This document shows, piece by piece, positions 1-6,650 of a stretch of DNA of 19,278 nucleotides. Source of the stretch: Myxococcales bacterium (GTDB lineage Bacteria > Myxococcota_A > Bradymonadia > REDH01); the NCBI GenBank assembly GCA_020633625.1, contig JACKDJ010000049.1, positions 1 to 19,278 on the forward strand. Direction: 5' to 3'. The notes beneath the pieces were generated by a model that did not search any database, was not told the DNA's origin, and saw nothing but the letters and a program-made list of their open reading frames with translations. The position numbers and the translations under genes are program-made. Each line of letters starts with the position of its first letter. Position 1 is the stretch's first letter.

Positions 1-58
1 CGCCGATCCGGATCTGCACGCCTTCGCCTCCCACCCGCCCCGCATCCGGAGTCCGACC

Positions 59-1141
59 GTGAACGTCCTCGCCCTCGCCCTGCTCTCCGTCCTCCCGGCT
101 GCAGCGCCGGACGCATCGCAGATCCTCGTCGTGCCGGGGCCCGGCATGCCCACGATCCAGGCGGCGATCGATCTCGCCACGCCCGGCACCACGATCGTGG
201 TCAAGTCGGGGACCTACGTCGAGTCGCTCGTGCTCGACGGCCTCGTCGACGTCACGCTGCGCGCCAAGGGCAAGGTCGTCGTGCGTCCCGGGGCGTTCGA
301 CGACGGCATCGTCGTCGTCGACTCGACGGGCGTGCGGCTCGAGAAGCTGCGCGTCGAGGACGCCGGCCTGCGCGGCGTGCTCGTCGACGGCTGCAGCGAC
401 GTGACGCTCTTCCGCTGCCGGGTGACGCGCAGCGGCGACGACGGCATCCGCGTCGACGACGCCACGGGCGTCGTGATCGAGCGCTGCCGTGTCGACGACG
501 CGGGCGCCGACGGCATCAGTCTCGCGGCCGGACTCGGTCCCGCGGTGCACGACTCGCTCGTGCTGCGCTGCCTCGTCGACCACCCCGCCGGGGACGGCGT
601 GATCGTGCACGGCGACGGCAACCGCGTCGAGCGCACGACGGTGCGCGCCTGCGGCGACGACGGCCTGCAGGTCGACTCGGTGGGACAGGGGTCCGACGAC
701 GTCTTCGTGCGCAACCGCGTGCTCGCGTGCGGCGACGACGGACTGCTCGCCTACGGCACGGGACAGCACTTCGAGCGCAACGTCGTGCGATACGCGTCCG
801 GCCATGCGGCCGCCGCCGCGGGTTCGGCGCACACGTTCGAGGACAACCGCTTCGTGAAGCCCGGACTCGACGGCCTGCTCAGCCAGGCCGACGGCTGCAA
901 CTTCCTGCGCAACCGCATCACGTCCCCCGGCAGCGACGGCATCGACCTCGAGTGCGACGGCTGCCTCGTCGAGGACAACCGCGTCTCGCACGCCGGCGAC
1001 GACGGCTTCGAGGTCGAGGGCGTGGGGCACGTGCTGATCGGCAACCGCGCCACGAAGAGCGTCTTCTTCGACCTGTTCGACACGTCCGGCGCCGGCGACA
1101 ACACCTACGAGGACAACCACTTCCCCGTCGCGTTCCCTTGA
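59..1141 (+). CDS. Secreted right-handed beta-helix repeat protein
   Basis: A 360-residue protein starting at GTG, with GGAG (48-51) seven bases upstream. Residues 1-16 form a short hydrophobic signal peptide ending in an alanine-rich cleavage region, so export is likely. The rest is a ladder of roughly 22-25-residue coils, nearly every one carrying a turn of the form G-D-D-G, A-D-G or S-D-G followed by a hydrophobic strand (I/L/V-x-V/L). This is the pattern of parallel beta-helix (PbH1/NosD/pectate-lyase-like) proteins. The opening segment (PGMPTIQAAIDLATPGTTIVV) is the usual N-terminal cap of that family. No pectate lyase or glycosidase catalytic signature is obvious, so the activity is unknown: carbohydrate binding or cleavage, or a surface structural role, are possible. 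It converges on the histidine kinase. Fold assignment is confident; function is not. Confidence 0.85.
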   Translation: MNVLALALLSVLPAAAPDASQILVVPGPGMPTIQAAIDLATPGTTIVVKSGTYVESLVLDGLVDVTLRAKGKVVVRPGAFDDGIVVVDSTGVRLEKLRVEDAGLRGVLVDGCSDVTLFRCRVTRSGDDGIRVDDATGVVIERCRVDDAGADGISLAAGLGPAVHDSLVLRCLVDHPAGDGVIVHGDGNRVERTTVRACGDDGLQVDSVGQGSDDVFVRNRVLACGDDGLLAYGTGQHFERNVVRYASGHAAAAAGSAHTFEDNRFVKPGLDGLLSQADGCNFLRNRITSPGSDGIDLECDGCLVEDNRVSHAGDDGFEVEGVGHVLIGNRATKSVFFDLFDTSGAGDNTYEDNHFPVAFP

Positions 1142-1168
1142 CGCGTCGGCGGGACGCGGTCGACACGC

Positions 1169-1227
1169 GGGCCCGGCGTTCGCAGGCTCCGGGGGAGCCG
1201 ATCGTGATCGTGCCCGACGCCGGGCCC
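1169..1227. terminator. Bidirectional hairpin between convergent genes
   Basis: An 11-bp perfect inverted repeat (1169-1179 with 1217-1227) encloses a second hairpin of 6 bp with a GGG loop (1185-1199). It fills the gap between two convergent genes and touches the stop codon of the kinase. No T-run follows, so this is inferred to be a terminator or mRNA 3' end structure from its position and symmetry. Confidence 0.55.
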
Positions 1228-2895
1228 TCAGCGCACGGGCAGCAGCACCCGGAACGTGCTCCCCTCGCGCGGCGCGCTGCGCACGTCGATCGTCCCGCCG
1301 TGGAGTTCGACGGCCATGCGGCAGAACACGAGGCCGAGCCCCGCGTCGCGCGCCTGGCGGAAGGTCTGTCCGCGCGCGCGTCCGAAGCGCTGGAACAACC
1401 GCGGGATCTCCTCGGGTGGGATGCCTTCGCCGGTGTCGGTCACGGCGAGTTCGCATTCGCCCGCGGGACGGGGCGCGACTCGCACCTCGACCCGTCCGCC
1501 GGGAGGCGTGTGCTTGATCGCGTTCGAGACGAGGTTCTCGAGCACGCGCGCCACGAGCGAGCCGTCGACCTCGGCTTCGTACGGGGCCGAGGGCGCCGAC
1601 GCACCGAGGTCGACGTTCCCGGCCATCGCCAGCGGACGGAACGCGTCGACCGTGCGCCGCGCCAGGGCTGCCACGTCGATCGACGTGCGGTGGAGCTCGA
1701 GCGCGCCGGCCTCCATGCGCATCACGTCGACGAGGTTGTCGGTGAGCGCGAGCACACGCTGCAACGACCCGTCGGCCTGCCGCAACTGCTCGTGCGCGTC
1801 GGAAGAGAGCTGCGGATCGTCGGCCAGCATGTCGAGCGTGAGCCGCGTCGTGGTGAGCGGGCTGCGCAGGTCGTGGACCAGCATGCCGGTCAGGCGGTCC
1901 TTGAGGTCCTGGAGCGCGAGCGCGGCCATGTGGTGCCGACGCACGTGCGCGAAGGCGAGGAACGCGACGACGAACACGAGCGCCGCGCACGGCACGGCCA
2001 TGGTGAGGATCGCGCGTTTCAGCGCGTAGGCCGGCGCGAGCACGACGTCGACCGGCTGGGCGGCCATGACCGCCCAGCCGAGCGACTCCACGGGCGCGTA
2101 GCCGACGAAGCGCTCGCGTCCGTCGGCGGGGTCTGCGTCGGTGAACGAGCCCTGCTCTCCCGAGAGCAGCCGCGTCGCGAGCGCGTCCGGCAGCGGATGG
2201 ATCGTGTCACCCTCGTCGAAGCGCTCGCGCGCGACGGCGGCGTGCCCGTGCTGGTCGACCAACGTGATTGCGCCGTCCACGCCCGGCGCGCTGTCGGCGA
2301 GGCGCTGCGCGAGTTCGTGCATCGTGTACTGCGCGACGAGGTAGCCGAGCAGGCCGTCGTCGCCGACGATCGGCGTCGTCACCGCGATGATGTCCCAACG
2401 CGGAGCGGCAGCGCGCCGGTAGACCTCGGACACGTAGGTCGCGCCGCGGGACGACACGCCCCGGTACCAGTCGCGGTCGGCGAAGCTCTTGCCGATGACC
2501 TGGGGGTCGTGCGGCCAGTCGTAGAGCTCGACGCCCTCGGGGGACGTGACGAAGACGCGGTCGAAGGCCGGGTTCGTCTCCACGAAGGCGTGCAGCAGTT
2601 CGCGCACGGCGTCGGCGTCGCCGGCCTGCAGCGCGCCGTGCAGCGCCTCTCTCGCGGCCTGCGACTCCACGAAGCGCTGAAATCCCTCGAAGAGCGCGTC
2701 GACGACCTCGGCCGCGAGCCGGGCCGAGTTGCCGTTGGCGTCGACGGCCTGGGCCTCGAGCGTGTCGTGCGCCTGGATCTCGACGGCCGCGGTGAACGTG
2801 CCCACGGGCAGCGCGAGCGCGACCAGCAGCACGAGCGCGAGGCGGCGTCGTGACCGTACGATCCACGGCAGGTTGGAGGACTCGTCCGGGGACAT
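1228..2895 (-). CDS. Membrane sensor histidine kinase (Cache-type sensor)
   Basis: A 555-residue protein. The ATG at 2895 was chosen because GGGAG lies 7 bases upstream and a membrane segment follows; a longer open frame to 3144 would overlap the divergent regulator. Visible order: TM1 about residues 18-38; periplasmic region about 39-290, with a dCache-like stretch (RDWYRGV at about 141-147, then YVSEVY); TM2 about 294-316; HisKA dimerisation domain with H-box VHDLRSPL, phospho-accepting His341; and an HATPase domain with N-box ENLVSNAIKH (N454, N458), G1 DTGEGIP, F-box LFQRFG and G2 DAGLGLVFC. All catalytic boxes are present, so the kinase should be active. It senses an extracytoplasmic small molecule of unknown identity. 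It is divergent from a receiver-only regulator 165 bp away, its likely partner. Confidence 0.92.
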   Translation of the reverse strand: MSPDESSNLPWIVRSRRRLALVLLVALALPVGTFTAAVEIQAHDTLEAQAVDANGNSARLAAEVVDALFEGFQRFVESQAAREALHGALQAGDADAVRELLHAFVETNPAFDRVFVTSPEGVELYDWPHDPQVIGKSFADRDWYRGVSSRGATYVSEVYRRAAAPRWDIIAVTTPIVGDDGLLGYLVAQYTMHELAQRLADSAPGVDGAITLVDQHGHAAVARERFDEGDTIHPLPDALATRLLSGEQGSFTDADPADGRERFVGYAPVESLGWAVMAAQPVDVVLAPAYALKRAILTMAVPCAALVFVVAFLAFAHVRRHHMAALALQDLKDRLTGMLVHDLRSPLTTTRLTLDMLADDPQLSSDAHEQLRQADGSLQRVLALTDNLVDVMRMEAGALELHRTSIDVAALARRTVDAFRPLAMAGNVDLGASAPSAPYEAEVDGSLVARVLENLVSNAIKHTPPGGRVEVRVAPRPAGECELAVTDTGEGIPPEEIPRLFQRFGRARGQTFRQARDAGLGLVFCRMAVELHGGTIDVRSAPREGSTFRVLLPVR

Positions 2896-3015
2896 CCGGA
2901 GGCTCCCGTTCCGATCTCGGGAGACCAGCAGACACCCGTGGGCGTTCGCCTGCAAGGGCGTCTCCACGTGATCGCGGGTTCTGGAATCACTGCGGTCAAC
3001 CCACGCGACCGACGC

Positions 3016-3043
3016 TTGAAGCGCAGCGCGGTGAGTCGATACT
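3016..3043 (+). promoter_or_regulatory. Possible sigma-70-like promoter of the response regulator
   Basis: TTGAAG (3016-3021) and GATACT (3038-3043) are separated by 16 bases, each matching four of six consensus positions. The start site would fall near 3050, giving an almost leaderless mRNA that begins at the ribosome site. This is a weak prediction in a GC-rich genome. Confidence 0.25.
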
Positions 3044-3060
3044 CCGTGTGGAGGCGAGGC

Positions 3061-3423
3061 ATGAAGACGATCTTGCTCGTGGACGACGACGACGACGCGC
3101 GCCGTTCGATGCGACGCGTGCTCGAGTCGTCCTACGAGGTCCACGAGGCGCGCGACGGACGACTGGGCTTCGAGCGCTTCCGCGAGGTCTCACCCGACCT
3201 CGTGGTCTGCGATCTCGTCATGCCCGACGTCGAAGGCATCGAACTCATCCGAAAGCTGGTCGCGGCCCGGCCGTCGGTGCGCATCATCGCGGTGAGCGGC
3301 AGCCCGCACGCTTCGGGCGGTCACTACCTCGAGATGGCCGCGGTCCTGGGGGCGACCCGCGTGCTGCCCAAGCCGTTCGACGCCCACACGCTGCTCGACA
3401 CCGTGCGCGAACTCGTCGGCTGA
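3061..3423 (+). CDS. Single-domain response regulator (receiver only)
   Basis: A 120-residue CheY-like protein. The ATG at 3061 has GGAGG (3050-3054) six bases upstream; the open frame extends further back but has no better start. All receiver residues are present: an acidic cluster in VDDDDDA at residues 7-13, phospho-acceptor Asp51 in VVCDLVMPD, switch Ser79 in AVSG, and Lys104 in LPKPF. There is no output domain, so it must act by protein contact or as a phosphate relay. It is divergently transcribed from the complete histidine kinase, which itself lacks a receiver, so the two probably form one signalling pair. A short CGAGG/CCTCG hairpin (3449-3462) follows the stop codon. Confidence 0.92.
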   Translation: MKTILLVDDDDDARRSMRRVLESSYEVHEARDGRLGFERFREVSPDLVVCDLVMPDVEGIELIRKLVAARPSVRIIAVSGSPHASGGHYLEMAAVLGATRVLPKPFDAHTLLDTVRELVG

Positions 3424-3490
3424 CGCGGGCCTGACGCCTGGCACCGGACGAGGCTGGCCTCGCTCCGCGCCGAGCGCGACGATACGCGGC

Positions 3491-4120
3491 ATGTCCGCGC
3501 TGCTCTCCCGTCCCATGCCCGACCCGGCCAAGGCCCACGGCGCGTGGGTCTACCTCGTGGTCTCGATCCTGGCCGGCGCGCTCTCGGTGGCGGGACAAGG
3601 CTTCGTCCCCGCGCTCTTCGCGGGACTCGGCTACGCGGGCATCTTCCTGCTCGCGAGCGCGGGCGCGCTGCACCCGCGGCCGGCGTGGCGTCGGCGCGCC
3701 GCGTGGGGACTGCTGCTCGCGGCCGGCGCGCCGTTGCTCGCGCTGCGCTCGGGAGGCGATCCGAACTTCTTCGCCTACGCGCTCGTGGCCGCGTTCCCCG
3801 CGGGCGCCGCGGTCTGGTTCGCGCAGCGCGACGGCTTCATGTCGCCGATCGCCCTGTGCTTCGCGGTGGCGGCGCTCGTCGTGGCCGCGCCTTCGGCCGC
3901 CTGCGCCGGCGGCGGCACGGCCCGCGAGGGCTGGCTGCTCGGCATCCTGCTCACGCCGTTCTTCGTCTGGCGCACCTGGCACATCCGCGTCGCCCTCGCC
4001 CGCCACAAGGGCTGGACGCGCGCCGACCTGCGTCGCCAGGGACTGCGCGAGGCGCTCCTCGCCGTGCTCTGGACGGCCGGCGCGGTGGTCGCGATCCACG
4101 TCCTGCCGCGCGGGGTCTGA
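3491..4120 (+). CDS. YwiC-like (HGAW motif) integral membrane protein
   Basis: A 209-residue, strongly hydrophobic protein with about six predicted membrane segments (near 18-36, 39-57, 70-86, 93-109, 117-136 and 185-203). It opens with PAKAHGAWVYL, resembling the conserved 'PKEHGAW' start of YwiC-like proteins, and carries a late WHIRVAL segment where relatives have a similar V/I-R motif. That family has no established function. ATG 3491 is the farthest upstream start; a second ATG at 3515, nearer the conserved motif, is an alternative. Neither has a convincing ribosome site. It lies 67 bp after the response regulator. Immediately downstream the duplicated locus begins with the CTTCGG array, so the 3' end of this gene borders a rearranged region. 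Confidence 0.65.
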   Translation: MSALLSRPMPDPAKAHGAWVYLVVSILAGALSVAGQGFVPALFAGLGYAGIFLLASAGALHPRPAWRRRAAWGLLLAAGAPLLALRSGGDPNFFAYALVAAFPAGAAVWFAQRDGFMSPIALCFAVAALVVAAPSAACAGGGTAREGWLLGILLTPFFVWRTWHIRVALARHKGWTRADLRRQGLREALLAVLWTAGAVVAIHVLPRGV

Positions 4121-4143
4121 AGCGAGGCGTCCGCAGCCGCGCG

Positions 4144-4214
4144 CTTCGGCTTCGGCTTCGGCTTCGGCTTCGGCTTCGGCTTCGGCTTCGGCTTCGGCTT
4201 CGGCTTCGGCTTCG
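4144..4214. repeat. Tandem hexanucleotide array (CTTCGG)n, about 11.8 copies
   Basis: Eleven perfect CTTCGG units followed by five bases of a twelfth, with no interruption. It lies outside any supported gene, 23 bp after the YwiC-like stop codon. Open frames through it read as KP, AE or RL dipeptide runs and are not genes. The array marks the left border of a tandem duplication; the same array, shorter, recurs at 6090-6130. Confidence 0.97.
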
Positions 4215-4472
4215 CGCACCCGATCCGCGAGGCAAGAGATCGCCCGACGGACCATCCCAGGTCCTCCGATCGGGCTTCACCGGCACGCGCGCCGCGGCCG
4301 ATAGCGCTGCGGGGGACGGTCCGTCCCGCGGTCCTCGCCCCCGCGTGCGGCGGCGCACCGCCTCGCCCGAGTGGCGGGATCGTGCGCAGCGGCATAAGAT
4401 GACCTGCCCTTCGTCCCCCCCAGGAGCGCCCGTGTGAAGATCGAGATCACCTACTGCGCGGTGTGAAACTAC
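4215..4472. repeat. Direct repeat, left copy (leader of the degenerate locus)
   Basis: These 258 bp match 6131-6388 without a difference (offset 1916). The block covers an untranslated leader, the ribosome site AGGAG, the GTG start and the first 13 codons of the SelW-like gene, including its UGA. Identity stops sharply after codon 13, where this copy gains a G at 4473. The leader holds a bulged hairpin (4242-4275) and a 15-bp palindrome (4313-4327), both also present in the right copy. Confidence 0.97.
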
Positions 4473-4679
4473 GGAGCCCGGAGCCGTCGGTCGGCGGAGA
4501 GCTGCCCGCCAAGCGCGCGATCGAGGAGCTGCGGCTGGTCCCCAGCGACGGCGGCGTCTTCGAGGTGGTGAAGAACGGCAAGCCCATCTTCAGCAGCGTG
4601 CGGTTTTCCCGGATGGCGAGGTCGCCGGATCCTGCGGGGAAACCGCGAGCCCGCGCTGGCGACCCGCCGATGAGCTGCG
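4434..4679 (+). pseudogene. Degenerate copy of the SelW/Rdx selenoprotein gene
   Basis: The first 13 codons from GTG 4434, including CAVU with UGA at 4464-4466, are identical to the intact gene at 6350. A one-base insertion at 4473 then shifts the frame, and more small losses and substitutions follow before the segment that would encode RFPEDGEV. The stretch for the conserved GGVFEVVKNGK block (about 4548-4582) survives at the DNA level but out of frame with the start. The hairpin after the UGA is altered. It cannot make the full-length protein. The end is approximate, set by alignment to the intact stop codon. Confidence 0.88.
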
Positions 4680-4709
4680 CCGCGACGCACGACATCCCGG
4701 AGCCATACC

Positions 4710-6045
4710 GTGAATAAGCCGAAAGCTCTTCCTGCCGTCGCGCGTCGATCCTAGACGGCGACCTTCGCCGACGGTGCCGCTCGAACTCATCGCGCCGAGC
4801 TGGCTGGCTATGAGGTCGTGATCATCGACGCGATGACCGAGCCCACTACCCGAGCAAGTGCTCGCGGCGTGAGGGCGCGATGGCGTTCGCAGCCTGCATC
4901 CCGGCTACCAGGTCTGACGGCGCGAAGGTCGCGATGGCGGTGCGCGAGGCTTCCCGGGCGATGCCGACGTGTGACGGTTCCTGTCGGCGATCCCGAGCTG
5001 TATCGCGAGCGACATCTGCGACGCGCGCACGGGCAGGGCGAGCTGGCTCGTCGACGTGCTCGACGCCAAGCCCCAGGCCGCGGCGCCGACCTGTTCGCCG
5101 TCGAAGGTCTTGTGACGGGCGGCGCCGTGTTCTGACGCCGCACCGCGAGGCCGTGTACCTGACAAGCTGCCTGAGCCGTCCTTCCACCGGACCGATGCAG
5201 AAGTATTACGCGCCCAGAAGCGCACCGCGCAGTTCGGCAACTGCGCACAGGCTGCCGCCGCTGCACCACCTGCAGGCCGCCTGTTCCGCGTTCAGCTACT
5301 CTCGTCGTTCGGCTGCCCAGAGCTGTGCGTTCTGTTCGAGATCGCCGGACGCCGCTGGCTGCGCTCGACGCGAACGTGCTCGTCGACCGCTTCAAGGTGA
5401 TGACAGGATCCTGACGGCCGGCCCAGGACGCCAACTTCGGCGTGAGGCGATGGTCGACTTCGCCAGGCGCGCCTGACAAGGGCCTGAACATCAACTGAAC
5501 GGCACGATCGAGATCAAGATCACCCAGTGACTGGGACACGCTGCATCCTGGAAGGCCCGCACTGCGGCGGCGCCGAGGCCGCCCGAGACGCAGTGCTCAT
5601 CCGCAAGCAACCAGGAAGGCATGACCAGGCCATGTCGCGCATGAACCGCCGACATCGTCGGGTCTCACGTGCATCATCGGCACCGGTGAACCGTCGAGTC
5701 GATGTACGACACGATCCACCAGGCCGCCGAGATGATGATCAGCATCCGAGCCGTCAGCTGATCCTCGGCAGCGAGTTCTGGCAGCTGTCGACGACGACAA
5801 CGGCTATCCCGTGCCTGAGAACTTCGGAGCAGTGGCCAGTTTCTTCTGCTGCAAGTTCAACTTCGTGGTGGGGGCCGAACCTCGCCGAGGTGCAGAAGGT
5901 CTGGCTGCGCTTCACGCAGATGGCGCCTCTGCCTGACGGCATCGCAGGACTGATCTCGCTGCTGCGCAAGCGAAGGCCGGCGTGCGCCTGCTTTGCCGTG
6001 AAGCGCCCGTCGATTCCAGGCGTTCGATTCATCTGCCGCCTGATG
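4710..6045 (+). pseudogene. Degenerate copy of the radical SAM gene
   Basis: This aligns along nearly its whole length with the intact gene at 6651-8198, from the GTG start (4710) to about eight codons before the stop. It is riddled with small deletions: from 4473 to 6045 it spans 1573 bp against 1786 bp in the other copy. Examples are AACTGAAC for AACTGGAAC, CAGTGACTGGG for CAGTACGACTGGG, and a TAG soon after the start near 4752. Several differences are C-to-T (GGCTGGCTATGAGG against GGCCGGCTACGAGG), the usual direction of neutral decay. The CxxxCxxC cluster motif is broken. About 44 bp of unmatched sequence (6046-6089) then leads into the second CTTCGG array. No open frame here is convincing as a gene. 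Confidence 0.9.
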
Positions 6046-6089
6046 AAGCCCAACGCGTGGTCGTCACCGCAGGCCTGACGCCCGATCGG

Positions 6090-6130
6090 CTTCGGCTTCG
6101 GCTTCGGCTTCGGCTTCGGCTTCGGCTTCG
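6090..6130. repeat. Tandem hexanucleotide array (CTTCGG)n, about 6.8 copies
   Basis: Six perfect CTTCGG units plus five bases of a seventh. The junction to the following 258-bp direct repeat is the same as after the 4144-4214 array, so the arrays are homologous borders of the duplication that differ in copy number by exactly five units. Confidence 0.97.
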
Positions 6131-6157
6131 CGCACCCGATCCGCGAGGCAAGAGATC

Positions 6158-6191
6158 GCCCGACGGACCATCCCAGGTCCTCCGATCGGGC
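6158..6191. other. Bulged hairpin in the duplicated leader
   Basis: GCCCGACGGACC can pair with the downstream GGT-CCG-TCGGGC segments, giving about 12 bp with two small bulges and an ATCCCA loop. The same structure is at 4242-4275. It could be a terminator for the unit upstream or an mRNA leader element. This is inferred from symmetry alone. Confidence 0.4.
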
Positions 6192-6228
6192 TTCACCGGC
6201 ACGCGCGCCGCGGCCGATAGCGCTGCGG

Positions 6229-6243
6229 GGGACGGTCCGTCCC
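6229..6243. promoter_or_regulatory. Palindrome, candidate operator (also at 4313-4327)
   Basis: GGGACGG and CCGTCCC are perfect 7-bp arms around a single T. The site is about 107 bp before the selenoprotein start and is present in both leader copies. Its size suits a dimeric repressor or activator, but no regulator is known; it may be a chance palindrome in GC-rich DNA. Confidence 0.3.
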
Positions 6244-6349
6244 GCGGTCCTCGCCCCCGCGTGCGGCGGCGCACCGCCTCGCCCGAGTGGCGGGATCGTG
6301 CGCAGCGGCATAAGATGACCTGCCCTTCGTCCCCCCCAGGAGCGCCCGT

Positions 6350-6610
6350 GTGAAGATCGAGATCACCTACTGCGCGGTGTGAAACTACGAGCCTCGAGCC
6401 GTCGGTCTGGCGGAGGAGCTGCTCAAGAAGCACAAGCGCGCGATCGAGGAGCTGCGGCTGGTCCCCAGCGACGGCGGCGTCTTCGAGGTGGTGAAGAACG
6501 GCAAGCTCATCTTCAGCAAGCGCCAGGTGAAGCGTTTCCCCGAGGACGGCGAGGTCGCCGCGATCCTGTCGGGGAACCGCGAGCCCGCGTTGGGCGACCC
6601 GCCGAGCTGA
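6350..6610 (+). CDS. SelW/Rdx-family selenoprotein (UGA = selenocysteine)
   Basis: Reading UGA 6380-6382 as selenocysteine gives an 86-residue protein, the normal length of bacterial SelW-like Rdx (SelT/SelW/SelH) proteins. The GTG start has AGGAG (6338-6342) seven bases upstream. Seen: the N-terminal KIEITYC strand, the redox motif C8-A-V-U11 (family CxxU/CxxC), NYEPRA after it, a helix, then the family block GGVFEVVKNGKLIFSKRQ with RFPEDGEV. The second half continues in the same frame across the UGA, so it is not a stop. These thioredoxin-fold proteins are thought to act in thiol redox chemistry; the partner here is unknown. A bacterial SECIS-like hairpin lies at the proper distance. The radical SAM gene begins 40 bp downstream, suggesting an operon. 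An alternative would be a nonsense mutation, but the UGA sits exactly where the family places Sec or Cys. Confidence 0.93.
6392..6416 (+). promoter_or_regulatory. Candidate bacterial SECIS element
   Basis: CCUC pairs with GAGG (6392-6395/6413-6416) and GCC with GGC (6398-6400/6409-6411), separated by a 2x1 internal loop. The apical loop is GUCGGUCU (6401-6408), and its first base is G. It begins 18 bases after the UGA. Bacterial SECIS elements read by SelB are known to sit directly after the UGA, inside the coding region, with a G at the start of the apical loop, so position and shape fit. The folding was done by eye. Confidence 0.65.
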
Positions 6611-6650
6611 GCCGCGCCGCGACGTACACGACGCATCCCAGAGCCACACC

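Larger units (their letters stand above)
6131..6388. repeat. Direct repeat, right copy (leader of the intact locus)
   Basis: This is identical to 4215-4472 over 258 bp. It is the presumed 5' regulatory region of the selenoprotein/radical SAM unit. It includes a bulged 12-bp hairpin, a palindrome, the AGGAG ribosome site at 6338-6342 and the first 13 codons. A weak -10-like TAAGAT lies at 6311-6316 with no good -35. Confidence 0.97.

Noticed and set aside
4144..4214. Open frames through the hexamer array encoding KP, AE or RL dipeptide runs
   Set aside because: They exist only because a 6-bp repeat has no stop in several frames; no ribosome site, and flanks show no protein family.
4710..6045. 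A set of new small genes in the first copy
   Set aside because: Each open frame is a shifted fragment of the radical SAM gene next door; none has a start signal or conserved translation.
4144..6130. CRISPR array
   Set aside because: The repeats are 6-bp tandem units without spacers.
6350..6382. A 10-residue leader peptide ending at the UGA
   Set aside because: The frame after the UGA encodes the rest of a known family, so termination there is not the simplest reading.
4130..6390. Transposon or insertion sequence causing the duplication
   Set aside because: No transposase, terminal inverted repeats or target-site duplication are visible at the borders.
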